Source: Pyxicephalus adspersus
Taxonomy: Eukaryota; Chordata; Amphibia; Anura; Pyxicephalidae
Assembly: GCF_032062135.1 (NCBI RefSeq)
Contig: NC_092862.1
Coordinates: 43,351,116-43,415,115, forward strand
Direction of reading: 5' to 3'
DNA length: 64,000 nucleotides
Shown: positions 36,228-49,080 of the stretch, piece after piece
Numbering within the stretch: position 1 is the stretch's first letter
Layout: each line of letters begins with the position of its first letter
Position numbers and translations under genes: made by a program
Notes under the pieces: generated by a model
What the model saw: the letters and a program-made list of their open reading frames with translations, nothing else
Told to the model about the DNA's origin: nothing
Database searches by the model: none

Positions 36228-36447
36228 GGGCCTGATTTATTAAAGCTCTCAAAGGCTGGAGAGGATTCACTTTAAATGGTGAACCTGGGTGATCGAGAAA
36301 ATCTGTAAAAGATTTCTTAAAGTAATTTGCTATATGTTAGCAAGGTTTTCAATCCTGTACCAAATCAATTCTAGTTTTTTGGATCACCCAGGTTCACTGA
36401 TGAAAGTTTATCTTCTTCAGTCTCCAGAGAGCTTAAACAATTCAGGC
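36228..36447. mobile_element. Hairpin MITE, copy 4
   Basis: GGGCCTGATTTATTAAAGC at one end and GAGAGCTTAAACAATTCAGG at the other, with a CACTTTAAATGGTGAACC/GGTTCACTGATGAAAG internal pair. Confidence 0.75.
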
Positions 36448-36599
36448 AAATAGAAAAAGGAAGCATACTTTCTAGTCAGTGTTACATTTAGGAACTTGCA
36501 TTTATAAAAGGTAGGTAGCAGTGTCAAAACAGTAAAATAGGAACATATATGATACATGTATGAATGGATACTAATAAGGGTGCAAAACGTTCTTACTAT

Positions 36600-37115
36600 T
36601 ACAGAGAGGTTCATAATTTGTTGGTTGCATCAGTATTCTCCACCCCAATATCAGCACTTCATGGAATTACCTTTGGCTGCAAGACGGTCCCAAGTCTTTT
36701 CAGATAAATTTCTACAAGCTTTTAATATCTGGATCCTTATTAATTTGTGCATTTTTCTTGGCATAATTGCTCCGTTCAGGTGTGGTCTGTAACAGGACTA
36801 TTCTGAGGACTGGTACACATGGGCAGATGGTTTCCTTCTGATAAGCCTTAGACATTCAAGGTCTTATTTTTCAATCACTGCAGTGTAGTTTTGAATGTCT
36901 GTTTAGGGTTGCTGTCTTTCTGAAAGCCAAACATCACAAGAAAATTCATCTAGCCCTCATATCTGACCAGTTTCCCACATCTTAACAATCAAATACATCC
37001 CACCACGATGCTGGTATTCTCACAGGGTTGAAGAACGGTGCATTCTTTCTGTAACCCACATTAAGGCTGAAGAGTTCCATGCTGGTGCTTTTCACATTTG
37101 CTGCACCCGCCTAAT
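36600..37115 (-). pseudogene. Second, more decayed Tc1-like transposon fragment
   Basis: Minus-strand remnants FQKDSNPK (about 36904-36933) and SIVVGCI ... CGKLVR (about 36965-37020) correspond to the Tc1 transposase FQQDNDPKH and SIMLWGCF ... GKLVR regions. CTGCAAGACGGTCCCAAGTC upstream resembles the antisense C-terminal and flanking part of such elements. It is interrupted by deletions, since the SDET region is not found. Confidence 0.6.
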
Positions 37116-37436
37116 TCTTCTTAGAGAATTACAATAGGGCAGGCGTAGTGATCCCACAGTGGAAGGTATTTTTCTGGATTCCACACCAGATTGGGACAGT
37201 GGAGAAGTGTGGAAAATGTGAGTAAAGCCTGCCTATGGTGCTTCCTGCAAATTATTCTATACTTTATTCTAGAATATCCTAACATTGGCAGGAGTACATG
37301 TTTGTAATTAAAGTGTACTTGGCTGGACAAGTGGGAGAGGGAGAAGGTAGGAAGATATAGACAGATGTTTTTGCACATTGATAGACTTGGTAATACATTT
37401 CTGATGGTATATGTTTTTTTCTCATAACCTATTTCT

Positions 37437-37482
37437 AGGTTTTTGAAACTATTAAAGTTATGTTTAATAGTTTCAAAAACCT
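37437..37482. repeat. Perfect 20-bp-arm inverted repeat
   Basis: AGGTTTTTGAAACTATTAAA at 37437-37456 and its exact reverse complement at 37463-37482 around GTTATG. Confidence 0.95.
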
Positions 37483-38184
37483 TTATGTTTATGTTTAGTT
37501 TGTCTAAAGTTCAGTCCAGTCAATACTTATGATAAAGTCAATTACCATTTTTTACTATTGATTGAATAAAACTGATCCTTTTAAAAATCAATCAAAGTAG
37601 TCAAACTAATGAATGATTTCTGGGTAGAACGTTGATCAAATATTGATCAGGTAAGGTTTGTTCTTTGTCAGTTGGTTAACCAACACATTGAAATCCAAAC
37701 CACGTATATTGATTAAAATCAATGTATTGAACAAGTGGATATTTCATTAATATGTGTGATTATTCACAAGGATTTATTTAAATTCTGTAAAAAAGATCAA
37801 AATATCATTGTATGCCAAGCATAAAGCTTTAAAAATGCTTCTAGAAAGCAAGTATTATAGTTCAGTTGGTGCAGGTAGTGGAAGTGGTTTCATGTCTCAG
37901 AATTGTTTAGTACTGACAAACTCAGCAGACATTTAGCCCCAGACATTCTGTCCTGGTTTCAATCATGCAACCAGCAAAATATTTTTAGGAATACCCTCCA
38001 GGTGGCAAATATGTTCAGAAAATGAAAAATGAACACTTTTTACCTTCACAGCAGCCGTTGTTACTGAACGCCTTTACTTAATACATACCCACAACATTTT
38101 TGGCTGGGCAAATTTAAAATCCCATTATTTAAAAAAAAATATTGTCAATACTCTACAAAAAAATAACCTTAATTGCCTGATTGC

Positions 38185-38430
38185 CTGATTTTTTAAATAC
38201 ACTTACCAGACCTTTCTTGTTGTGGGCGCCACCACCTTATGTATTCCCTTCCTCCTTCATTCGGAAACAAGGAAAGTGGGGATGTACACTGTACGCATGC
38301 GCAGCGACTGTTGACAGAAGAGGACAGCCATTAGGCAGCAAAGTATGTTTTATTGCAGAAGGGACATTGTCCGCCCCTTTCTGCATTAAAGCCCAGTCTG
38401 AATCCAGATTTTGAAAGCAGAACTTCTGAT
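38185..38430. mobile_element. Related GCATGCGCA-bearing repeat
   Basis: ACACTTACCAGACC at one end, ACGCATGCGCAGCG at 38293 and AGCAGAACTTCTGATTTTA at the other end. It resembles the GACGTAGG family in plan but not closely enough to be sure it belongs to it. Confidence 0.35.
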
Positions 38431-39689
38431 TTTATTATTTTATTTGATAATACAAATTTCAAAATTCCATATCAAGTAGAAGAATATAGCATAAAGTGAT
38501 GGCTTTTGCATATATTTATCTATGTCTGTTCTGGTGATATTCTGTAACCGTTCCACTAATTTTCACAAAGGAAAAGCAGCCAGACAAATAAATGACCTGG
38601 ACTGTGGTCATACTACGTTCACAGGGTTGCCATGCATGCACTGCATTAGCATTAAATTGTTTTTGCGTATTGGCTAAATATAGCAAAAATCAAATAACTG
38701 GCTGCAGATTGAGAAGAAATGGCTATTTGTAACAATATTATAGGAAAAAAAAATACCCATGGCATATTTTTCCCTAGTGTTTAAACCTTATGAAAAGTTG
38801 AAAAGTGTAAATGGAAATGATTTAGGGAAACTTTTTTGGCTTTTATTAAGACCAAAGCCATACACAGTAAAAAGAAGTTGTAAGGCACAATCACTTTTCA
38901 GTACCGCAAAGGAGTAAGCAATAAATCTGCATACTGTATACAGTATAATATGTGAACTTAGCAGCTCCATCTCCATATAACTTCCCCAGTCAACCTGTAT
39001 GTAGGCTATGATGGGGCATCATGCAGTGGAAAAGATGCAGCATTTGTCAGGGTATGAGAGTGAGCCCATTGGCTTTACCCCCCCAAGAAAGAAGAGTAAC
39101 ATTGCTTATATTTAGCAATGTCCACATCTGGTCATTCCAATACCTTTTTTCTAATAGCTGGTATTTCTTTAATTCTGAAACATGTGATCATGTAGTATTA
39201 TGTTGTCCTTATTATAATTCTGCATTAATTGTTTATCCAAATACTCGTTTTATATCTTCCAGTTTTTCTCCTGGAGTTTAAAGTGTGAATTTAGCTGCAT
39301 TTTTCATTAGTATAATTATGTTTGTTAAAAAATTATTTTCTGCCTACTGCTTGCCGTTTGAAAGATGAAAGTACTTAATTAACTGCTTTTATGTTAACAT
39401 ACATGATTTTCATTTTTTAATCACTATGGAATAGACTTGCTGAAATGAAAGCTGCACTTTTTTTCAAATCTGCTGCAGTAACTTTGGTGTATTAATTGTG
39501 CCTGGGGCAGGAGACAGAATGTTCTCTTACTCTAGAGGGCCCTGTTACATCTCAAATGTTGGAGTGTGATCTTTAGACTAATGTTCCAGTATACAGTAGA
39601 TGCGTTTGGATAAAAGAGAAGTGTAGGTGCATACATTGCACTTATTTTATTATGTCACATAGAATTATACACTGTAAAGAAATGACATT

Positions 39690-39755
39690 TCACCCAAAAT
39701 ACATGTATTCCAAAAACATGCAGTTAGGTTAATTGGCATCCCCTCAATAATAATT
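39690..39755 (-). mobile_element. SINE central fragment
   Basis: CCAAAAACATGCAGTTAGG and TTAATTGGCATCCCC match the middle of the SINE family. Confidence 0.5.
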
Positions 39756-39970
39756 CTTTTGTATGATATAGTCATTCAAAGCAATCAGTCATAATTGTTT
39801 TATTCTTTTGACTTTAAAATGCACAACAAAGTGCACAACAAGTCAATCCAAACTTAACTGTGTAATGTGCAAAAAGAAAACAGTCAATTCATATTGGTGA
39901 ATCAGTATACAAAATATTTAAAAGTAATTTGATCTAAAATTATAGCAAAAATGAGGGCCACCAGCTACAC

Positions 39971-40515
39971 CAGGGGTGTCAAACTCTGGCCCAAGGGCCA
40001 AAGCTGGCCCTCAATGTCCTTTTTTTGGCATTGGACTGTTTTATAGACACAAATAATGCCGGAAATTTTAGTAGCGGCGCTATGTCAATGAAGAGGGAGT
40101 TTCCGTAGTGGGCCACTCATAAAATTTAGCTCCGCATTGGCCGCGTCTGGCATTTCCAGCACTCCCCCTCAGCTATACTTTTCCATACTACTCCAAGGCA
40201 TTGACTTGAATGGTTGTATTTTCATAGAAGAATATTGTTATTAAATTATGTTAGCCTGTGCAAAAAGGTTACCATTGAAATTTAACTCAGAAGGCTACAA
40301 ATAGAAGAAGAGGCATAAGATTTTTTCTTAAATAAAATTTAAAAAAAATCTTATGCCTCTATCTCTTTTACAGGCTTGTTCGAGATGGTTTTGTTTCAAT
40401 ATGAAAAGGGTTTATATCTAATGAAAAGGAAAAACTTCCTCAATTCAAGACTGGCCCGCCACTTTGTCTAAGGTTTTAATTTTGGCCCTCTGTGTATTTA
40501 AGTTTTACACCCCTG
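39971..40515. mobile_element. hAT element, CAGGGGTGTCAAACTC family, copy 1
   Basis: The ends CAGGGGTGTCAAACTC and AGTTTTACACCCCTG are flanked by AGCTACAC (39963-39970) and AGGTACAC (40516-40523), one mismatch in eight. The interior has an 18-bp-arm hairpin at 40309-40360 and GTAGCGGCGCTATGTCAATG, shared with copy 2. Confidence 0.8.
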
Positions 40516-40944
40516 AGGTACACCATACCAAAATATATACACTTGAGTATTGTGGAGTAAAAAGCAGCAATTTGTCTTTGGTAGTTTTGAATGTCACAAG
40601 CGTTTGATAATAGGCAGAGGTCAAACTGGGAAAAGAGGGACAGGGGTGTATAGGGCACAAAGGAAGTAGGACTGATTAGAATTGTATCTAATCCAAGGGT
40701 TTCATATATTGTCAAACACTGGAAAACTATTGTTAGCAGTATGAGTTAGTTTGTCATAAACATTTTCTTGTTTTGTACGGGACTTTTAAGGCTCATAATT
40801 TTAAATAAACCAATATATTTAAATATAATTTAAAATATATATATTTTTTTAATATTACAAATATGATTAAAAAATATCAATATTTAAACTGATGATATAC
40901 ATCATATAAGCAACATGGCTAAACAAGTCTCAGTGGATATCTTT

Positions 40945-40990
40945 TGACGCGTTTCACAGAACTATCATCCGCTTCCTCAGGAAACACCAT
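40945..40990 (+). repeat. ACGCGTTTC...CTTCCTCAGG repeat motif, copy 3
   Basis: GACGCGTTTCACAGAAC and CGCTTCCTCAGGAAAC, followed by a long inverted repeat at 41029. Confidence 0.45.
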
Positions 40991-41028
40991 GAGATCTACA
41001 AAAGTTTTATTAGTAATATAGTCTTTGT

Positions 41029-41098
41029 AAACAAAAAATACAAAAATAGAAACAGAAATGTACACTAACCTCTGTTTCTGTTTTTGTATTTTTTGTTT
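41029..41098. repeat. 28-bp-arm inverted repeat
   Basis: Arms 41029-41056 and 41071-41098 (AAACAAAAAATACAAAAA against TTTTTGTATTTTTTGTTT) pair with one mismatch around a 14-base loop. It adjoins the ACGCGTTTC/CTTCCTCAGG repeat at 40946. Confidence 0.9.
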
Positions 41099-41285
41099 AT
41101 AATTTCTATTGAGAAATGTTGATGAAAATTTTTATTGGCTAACCAGTACTATATTACTTTTGTAGATCTCATAGTGTCTCCATGTCTCCCCTTGTGTTTC
41201 TGCCTTGTCACCCAGTCACCCAGTAAAGGCTACATGTGACCATGTTAATGTGCACTACATAGTCATGTTTCACTGATGGAACAAT

Positions 41286-41422
41286 GGGCCTGCTTTATCA
41301 AAGCTCTCCAAGGTTGGAGAGGATACGCTTTCATCGGTAAACGGGGTGGTTTGCTGGTTCACCCAGCTTCACCGATGTAAGTGTATCCTTTCCAGCCTTG
41401 GAGAGTTTAAATAAATCAAGCC
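41286..41422. mobile_element. Hairpin MITE, copy 5, centre deleted
   Basis: GGGCCTGCTTTATCAAAGC and GAGTTTAAATAAATCAAGCC. The length is 137 bp against about 220 for the others; the central AT-rich loop and part of both arms are missing. Confidence 0.75.
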
Positions 41423-42834
41423 TATTTTGTGAAAAAATATGTTCTGCTCCTGTTGGATGGCATGCACATAGACAGGGAGAAGTTGCAATATTAGTGATGT
41501 ACAACAAAGGACAAAAAAAGCTGAATACAGTATGCATTTCTTCTGATACACCACAATGTAAAAGCTTTTCATCTAGGGTTTATGTGTTACTTGACCTGTG
41601 AAACAAGCAAATCTAAAGCCACAAATGCCCCTCTGTAATCATTTTTTTTAATCTCGCCCCTCTGTAATCATTATTACATTTTTTTTTTTAAATGCCTAAA
41701 TGCAGGCTTCCTATTTTGACTTAGTATCAGGATTTTGCAACTCCTGTACAATAAAGATTTAAGACAACAGCTCAGGGAGAGGCAGGAAAACATCACAAAG
41801 GGTCAATCAGATGTATTGCAAGGCCAATCAGATTTATTGGATTTTTAGAAGGTGATGGGCTCATTACTGAGCTGCGTTAAATGTCCAGTTACAGGGTAGG
41901 AACAGAAAAGAGAATTATTCATGGAAGTAAAACTGTAGCAGAGGGATGGTAATGTTATATTGAACACATTATAATTCCATTTAAAGCATTGCCAAGGCTC
42001 TACAGATTGGGGGTTATGGTGAAAGGGGTTTACAAGAGGAGCCAGGAGATTGGCCACGATGAGAAAGAAAGGTGCTGAGCTTTGACTTTTTATGAAGGTG
42101 TATATTTGAAAATTCATGGAGAAAGAAGACAGCAGACTGTGGGAACTGACTTGAGACTAGTGACCCCTGATGCATATTCAATTCACTTGGGAATTCATTC
42201 ACTTAGGGTCATGGGAAAAGCTATGGTAAATCTGGAACAGTTATTAATTAGTAGAGACATTATACTACAAAGACTAGGACAGCCAGATCTATGGTCTTTC
42301 TAATAGTAACATACAACTGTCAACATTTAACCAAAGACTGCATAGAAAAATCAATGCTTTTGAACTATGGTGTTGAAGAAAGTTATTGCCTATTCCCTGG
42401 ACTACAGGAACATTAGTCAAGCCCAAACTGGTTACTAGAAGGACCCATCCTCAACGAAAAATTCAAGTACATGGCCACTCCTGGATTCCAAGGAAAGACA
42501 CATTTCTAAATAACCTACGAATTTAACTTTCCATAACTTCTAGCAACCTTCTTACAAGATGCTAAATTATATATAAAGGTTGACACTGTTAAAGACCATT
42601 TAGTCTAGATAAATAATATTATTATCTTCTTGTAACAACCCACAACTCCACTTTTGATTCTGTTCACTCTCAGTTTTTACTACCTAGAATGTGCGTCAGC
42701 TAGAAAATTATATTCAAAGATTACAAGGCAAAGATGCATATGTCTGTATACGTATAGTCATTACTAAAATCTAGTTCTGTTCAAGTTCCATAATCACCAC
42801 TGTTTTTCCAGCCTGCTGATTGGACAATGAAGAA

Positions 42835-43010
42835 ACAGTAACACACCCAGGCATTTTTTTAAGCTGGGTAGGAAGAAGCTGTAGGCAGATGGAAGCCCCT
42901 GAATTTTGACCTAACTCTTTAGTAACCACCCAAAAACAGCGGGGGTTTGCTGAAAAGGTGGTGCACCTGGCTAAAAGGAGCTGGGGAGAACACTGCATTT
43001 CCAGTCTGAC
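42835..43010 (+). repeat. Probable interspersed frog repeat
   Basis: AGCTGGGTAGGAAGAAGCTG, AACCACCCAAAAACAGC, GTGCACCTGGCTAAAAGG and GGGGAGAACACTG look like a dispersed element I have seen in anuran sequence. No second copy in the window confirms it. Confidence 0.35.
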
Positions 43011-43959
43011 TGCAGTTATGCTGAGGACAATATGATGCTAATATAGGTGTTCTTGATGTATGCATAAATGGAGTATAATATTATATTGTATAGTGAGCAT
43101 TGAGGGATCCATGGACACACAAAAATGTTACATTTAGGCACTAGTTATAATTAATATTTATATGACTGGATTGTTTCTTTCTGAAATTATTTATTGGATA
43201 GCTAGCCCTGTTTTCTGTCTAATAAGAATCATATAAGTACTGAATAGTGTGGGACACACATTGCTGTAGTTTTATTCTCTGGGTCATAAAACATGAATTT
43301 ATTAAAGCTCAACTTAGCATCCTAAAAATGCATCTTCCGGAACAGAAAAATGTGGTATACATTAGTGTTATGCAAAATTATTTTCATTTTGCTGTGATTC
43401 AGTCAATAAAATCTTACAGTTTGTAAATAAAACCTGACTGTTACAAGCAGACATATGGGAGTCATTTGGTAGGCCGACACAATTTCCCCACTACATAAGT
43501 AGCTTGTCAAAGTACTTTAAAACTGGGGGACGTGAAATAAAAGATCAGCAGAAAATATATTAAATTATAATTGGTGGTCTTAAAGACAATGCGCTAGATG
43601 TATGTCATGCTGTAAGAATGATATGAACAGCTATATTAGAAATGAACTCTGCGTGTACAGAAGCAGAATGTTGAAATAAATGGGTAGCTGTGGAAAACAC
43701 AAAATAAAAATGAAATTATGTAAGAGAAGTGTGGTAGGAGATGGTGGGAAGCGTGGGAAGGGGGCAGAGGAAGCAGTAGGGTGGGGGGGTCAGGTCACCT
43801 ATGTTATGGTGCTTTAAACCAAGGACACTGGGGGGTTTAAGATTGCCTAGCTGTTCTTTTAGATAATGAACAAAAGGTTGCTTCCCATTGTCACAATGTG
43901 TTCACACCATAGCAAAGCCTAGATGCAAAAAGGGAAAAAACTTCTACTTAAACACATTT

Positions 43960-44230
43960 CAAGGTTTATTATTGACAGACTTCTAGGCATCTCATTTTGG
44001 TAACCCTGAAATTAGATCACTCGGTAATGTGATGTGCTTCCATGGCGGCTGGCATGATTCACCCATTGGCACATTACAATAATGAAATGCTTCACTTAGC
44101 CAATTATAAGCCAAAGAGGTGAGAGGGTTGGGACAGAGCCAATTACAATGGAAGCAGCTTATTGGTTTTATTACAGGGGTACCTCAGAATTCATTGACCT
44201 GCAATGTAGTGATTGGCCATTTTTTGAAAT
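43960..44230. promoter_or_regulatory. Candidate conserved non-coding block with several CCAAT/ATTGG boxes
   Basis: Repeat-free sequence with GATTCACCCATTGG, CCAATTATAAG, GCCAATTACAATGG, TTATTGG and GATTGGCC. The closely spaced CCAAT boxes on both strands are uncommon in the surrounding DNA. Its function is unknown. Confidence 0.2.
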
Positions 44231-44239
44231 GCCCAGTTT

Positions 44240-47200
44240 GCTTTAAACTGTAAATCTGTAAAACGTATAACTTCCAGTGTATTTATCCAGGTACCAGCTG
44301 CTTATAGCATATAAAGGCTGATATTTAAATATAATTGTACTAAGAACTGTAGTTATTACTCCACTTCCACTAATCAAGTTCAGAATTTCATACCAAATTT
44401 TATTTTGATTGGTGTCTGAGTAACTCCAAATTTTCAACATGTATCAAACCTTTTAAACCTCGATAGGACAAATGGAAATGGCCAAAGGGATAAGACATGG
44501 GAAGGTCCATCAAAGAAGATGCACATGGAAAAAACTATTGGGGGCCCAGTGTTTTTCTGTCTTTGGTCTGTCTGCCTAAGCAGGCTTAGGGCACACTGTG
44601 GTTTTTCTCCAGATTCTTAGATCTCTACAATGTGATGACTTATGATGTAGTCTCATGCTGCTAGGTAATGACTGTATATACAGACCTTAGGCATGTAGTA
44701 ATTATGTAAGTGTTGTTTTAGCCAATGGTAGCCATGCATATGAATACATAGGGAAGTATATTTGGACACTTACCTTCCCAGAAAACTATCACTGTCTGGT
44801 GGTAAAAAAAAGGGCTATATTCAGGGGGTGTTTTTTTCCTATGGTGTATTCCTGGCAAACACTGACCATAAATATGTCTAGCTTTCAAAGATCACACTGC
44901 AAAACATCTATACCCTGATAGTGTCATCATCCATATGCCCACCGTGTATATGAAAACAAACATTTGCAGAATGCAATCACCCTTCCAGTAAGTCAGATAC
45001 AAATGTGGTATATGGTGGATATATATATACAGGTCCTTACATCTCTAGAAAACATCCACCCCTGTAATGCAGCCTGGTAAGTGGTAGTTTGTCAGTCATG
45101 TATGTAAATGGTCCATATGGATGCTCACACCCTGAGGATAATGTTTTGTTCAGTTATTGAAGTATTGAGGCAACATACATTGACAATATACACATACACT
45201 CACACCTGCAGCGTACAGTCACCCTGGTGGTGTAGTCTAGGTGGTCAGTCAGGTATACAGGTGGTATTCATATGGCAGTATATTAGGATACTCTTGATCC
45301 CAGGATGAGGCCACTCACACAGATGGGTCTCAGTTGGACAGTCAGGAATGTACATGGTATTGTGACCCCATTAGGAACATTCCTATTCTCTGTTTGTCCT
45401 AGTAAGCATTGTCAGTGGAACCAAAAGGTAAATCTGAATTTTTGGGTTGCCCCCAACAAAGGGAAAATCTTATTTTTTAAATATGTAAAACATATCATCT
45501 TAACTGTGAAGAGATTTTCTCTACTAACTTGTGGTCATGGAACAGTAAATAAAAATACATCTTACCAATCAAGAAAAAAAAAACTTTTGACTTCAGATAT
45601 ACTTTCAATAACTTTCTATAATATAGTGATAGCTCATTGAGAATTGCAGATTTTTTGCCTGCACTGACCTAGAAAATATTGCATTAACTATGAATCAAGA
45701 ATTGTGAACAGTAAGTTGTTTAGAATTTTTTAGAAAAAATAATTGCAAATACACTTGTGTCTTTCTCAAATGCAATGTGTTTGCAAATCCACATGATAAT
45801 ACTGAAATTAGGCTGGTAATATTCAGCTTTCCTAAAGTTCACCTAAAATTCATATTGCAAAATTGGTCTTAAAATATTGATAGTTTCTGGCTAAAAAGAA
45901 CTTTGAGTCTCTATGGTGTGTCAATAGAAGAGAGCAGGAGAAGTAGCAATTTGGATTGTAATAAAATTACAACTAATTAGTTAAAATGCAGAGTTTTTCA
46001 AATATTATAAGTTATATTTTCCTTTTATCCAGAACAAGAATATCTTTACGTTACAAACTGGAATGCGAATAACAGTGTCACATAACATTGCTGTAGTTAA
46101 AGCCCAACTTTTAAGTTGCCATTGGTGTGGAACATGTAGGTGTCTTTGGTATTCCTGATGTTGCTCTGTTGAGAATGAAATGTCTTATATGCAGAAAAGG
46201 TAGTTTTATCATTGTCTACCTTGCTATGTCTAAGTTTGATCCCATAAAGTAGAAGTAAAGATTTCATTTGGTTCATGTTGGTTACTGAACATCAGTACTA
46301 TCTGTATTATGTTGTTATTTAAGTCCATTTAGGAAAACTGTTGCATTGGAACAAACATTACCTGCAGAAGGACATACATAGTATTAAATACTATGTGAAT
46401 GTTGACTGCACATAAAAACTTCTGGTAATGTATGAATATATCAAATCAATAATCTCGGAATATAAAACTGTACCTTTCTTTTGATTTTCCAACATGACTT
46501 TTAACAATCCTTCCAGCAGATATAAGAAAGCCTTGGGAATCATACGAGAGATTGTTTATCTCCAAAATGTTAAGAAAAAAATATATTTTTAGGCTATATC
46601 AGCTTTGTGTACAGATGTGTTTCTACAGCTCCTGGGGAAAAAGAGAGAGAGGTCTTGTATTGCCTTCTCTTTATCTTTTGCCTTTTAGAAGAAGGGTGAG
46701 AACAGTTATGCCCGAGTCTTACAGATCCAGTCTTGGAGGACACAAACTGTGTGCCTGAGTACAAAACTGGGACTGTGACGATCACAACTGTTTCTCTCCA
46801 GCGCTACTGATATAAGACGACTTGAAGTTGCTAAAGGAAACCAGCTGTGAAGTCAAAACTCCCCAGGGGAGATTTATTTTTTTGTTTTTTGTATTATTAC
46901 AGTCTATTGACATAATGCATAAGGACAAAGAATTCCAAAACAGCCAAACTTATCAAATACTAAGAATCCATGTAAACTGAGAGTACAAAGCAGCCCTGAC
47001 ACATAATACACTGCAGCCCTCATTTTAGTGTGTGATCACACTTTGCAAAGCCTAAAGGTGCAATAATGCTTATGTACTGGGACAACTGCCAACTAAGTAC
47101 TGGTATTGGCAAAAAAGGAGAGTATTGTGTTAATGCAGCAAAATGTACTGTTTTATTAAAACAGGGTTACAGTAGCTTACTTGGTTTATTATACTATGAA

Positions 47201-47480
47201 AGGAACCTGGCTTTGTAGCAATTGCCAGATTAGCAACATTGCTAGTCCAGGCAAGGGGGTCATTCTGACTACTACTGTAAGAAAGGATTTTTTCCAGGAA
47301 GCCCCAATGAAATAATTTTATCAAAGGTTTCCCTGTGGCCTAAACCCAAGGGGTTCCTCATGGGTATATCTGCATGGGCATTTCTCAAGGCGGGTTTACT
47401 AATAGTGACAACAGTGTTGAAATGGCTACTTGTAGTGCCCACTGAAAGCCAATTTAAAGGGGTAGGTAAAAGGTAAAAAA
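44240..47480. other. Region without recognised genes; faint internal repetition
   Basis: At 44560-45360 short phrases such as GTCAGTCAGGTATACAGG, TATGGCAGTATAT and CACCCTGGTGGTGTAGTC recur loosely, suggesting a very old tandem repeat. No coding signal. Confidence 0.35.
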
Positions 47481-47491
47481 ACAGATTCACT

Positions 47492-47713
47492 GGGCTTGAT
47501 TTCTTAAAGCTCTCCCATGCTGGAGAGCATACACGTCATCAGTGAAGCTTTGGGATCCAGCAAACCTGGAATGGATTTCCCTAAAGTAATTTGTGATTTG
47601 CTAGCAAATTTTTTGAATCCTGGACCAGATCCATTCTAGGTTTGCTGGATCACCCAGGTTCACTGATGAAAGTGTATCCCCTCCAACCTTGGGAGAGCTT
47701 TAATAAAAAAGGC
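47492..47713. mobile_element. Hairpin MITE, copy 6
   Basis: GGGCTTGATTTCTTAAAGC and GGGAGAGCTTTAATAAAAAA with AGCAAACCTGGAATGGAT opposite ATCCATTCTAGGTTTGCT. It is the best-preserved copy. Confidence 0.8.
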
Positions 47714-48479
47714 CAACTGTGTATTATTGTCAAAGTTAGAAGCTTCAGATTTAAAAGTGGCATTACAAATGACATGAATATGTCAAAGGCAATATGAGGT
47801 TTAAGTGTATGTTTACATAAACTTCATGAACTCTCAGATGTTGGTTTGTAGAGTTATTTCTTAGCAAATCTGTACCACACAACAGATATTTGCTGAAAAT
47901 AATGTTTTTTTATAGATATATATATTTTTTTACTTTGAATCATTTTTTGGCACTCAATCAAAAAGCAGTCTGTAAAATTTGTAACATAACAAATTCATTG
48001 TGGATTTTGCAAAATGTTTGCTGCTTACTGGGCTGAAGTTGGTAATTAGGTCCACAGTGCATGTTAGTTATTCAGGGACGCTGCCAAAAATTGTTTGGAA
48101 CACTGTAACATTTCACAGCGTTTCCCAGGGCTCGTGTGTGCTGTAAAAAATTTCTTATACAAGATGTATATTTTCTATTTAGCTGCTCACAATGCTTGAA
48201 TTTCTACATTGCAGAGGTGTCACTGCACAGGGCTTTTGGTCTCTCAGACCATTGTTTCATGAACACAAGAAGCCTGAAGCTAAGCTTGGATATATTAGTG
48301 TCCATGTAATGGCACCAACCCACAGGGAATATAAAGTTTACACATACAATAACAATTACTATCAAAATTGAAAGAACAAGTACAATTACAAGACTGTACA
48401 TTTATCAGCCAATGGGGATGTCATGATGGAATTCATAACTTTCTTTGAAACAAGTTTGAAATAGACTAATGTATTGTAC

Positions 48480-49080
48480 ATGGTAATGTTTACTTCTGTC
48501 TGATAGAATTACTTAGTTTGTGCTCTGACGTATCTCATTAATAGATTTTAGAGTTTTGCTCTTAGCACGTTATTTATAAATCACTTCATCCAGGATTCAA
48601 CCAATTTTTATGCCACACTGACACATCTATCACATTGCATTCAGTCAGGAAATGTGTAAATCAACATTTTTTGAATTGTATATTTTCTAATTCAATAAAT
48701 TGACAATTGTGCATTTGAGTAAGTTTTGTAGTGGATCTTGGGTGAAAACATTTATAAACAGACTCCTTCATTTTGATATTTAAAAAATTGTATTTTTTAA
48801 TCTACAATAAGTTTGTTCATACCAAAATGTACTGGGAACTGACCGTTCAAATTCATCCAGCTGAGATATGACAGTCATCGTTGTTCTGTTTATATAGATA
48901 GAACGCAATCATTGGTTGTAGGGTGTTTGTTGTATGCTCCTCTTGGTACCGTAAGTAAAACCTGTTTATTGCTGCCTAATCGGGGCCCGTCTCTGGCAGG
49001 ATCCTCTTTGCCTCCCTGCTTTCCATTAAGGAGAATCCCTGATTAAAGCCCAAAAAATATTCAGTTTTAATTATTTAAAT
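48480..49080. promoter_or_regulatory. Candidate conserved non-coding block
   Basis: This single-copy sequence includes GCTCTTAGCACGTTATTTAT and, at about 48976-49050, a GC-richer core around CTAATCGGGGCCCG and GATTAAAGCCC. It has no recognisable repeat or open frame and its composition resembles vertebrate conserved non-coding elements. Confidence 0.25.

Noticed and set aside
42082..42303. 73-codon frame with a retroelement-like look
   Set aside because: No catalytic or zinc-finger motif and no continuation in other frames; not enough to call a retroelement.
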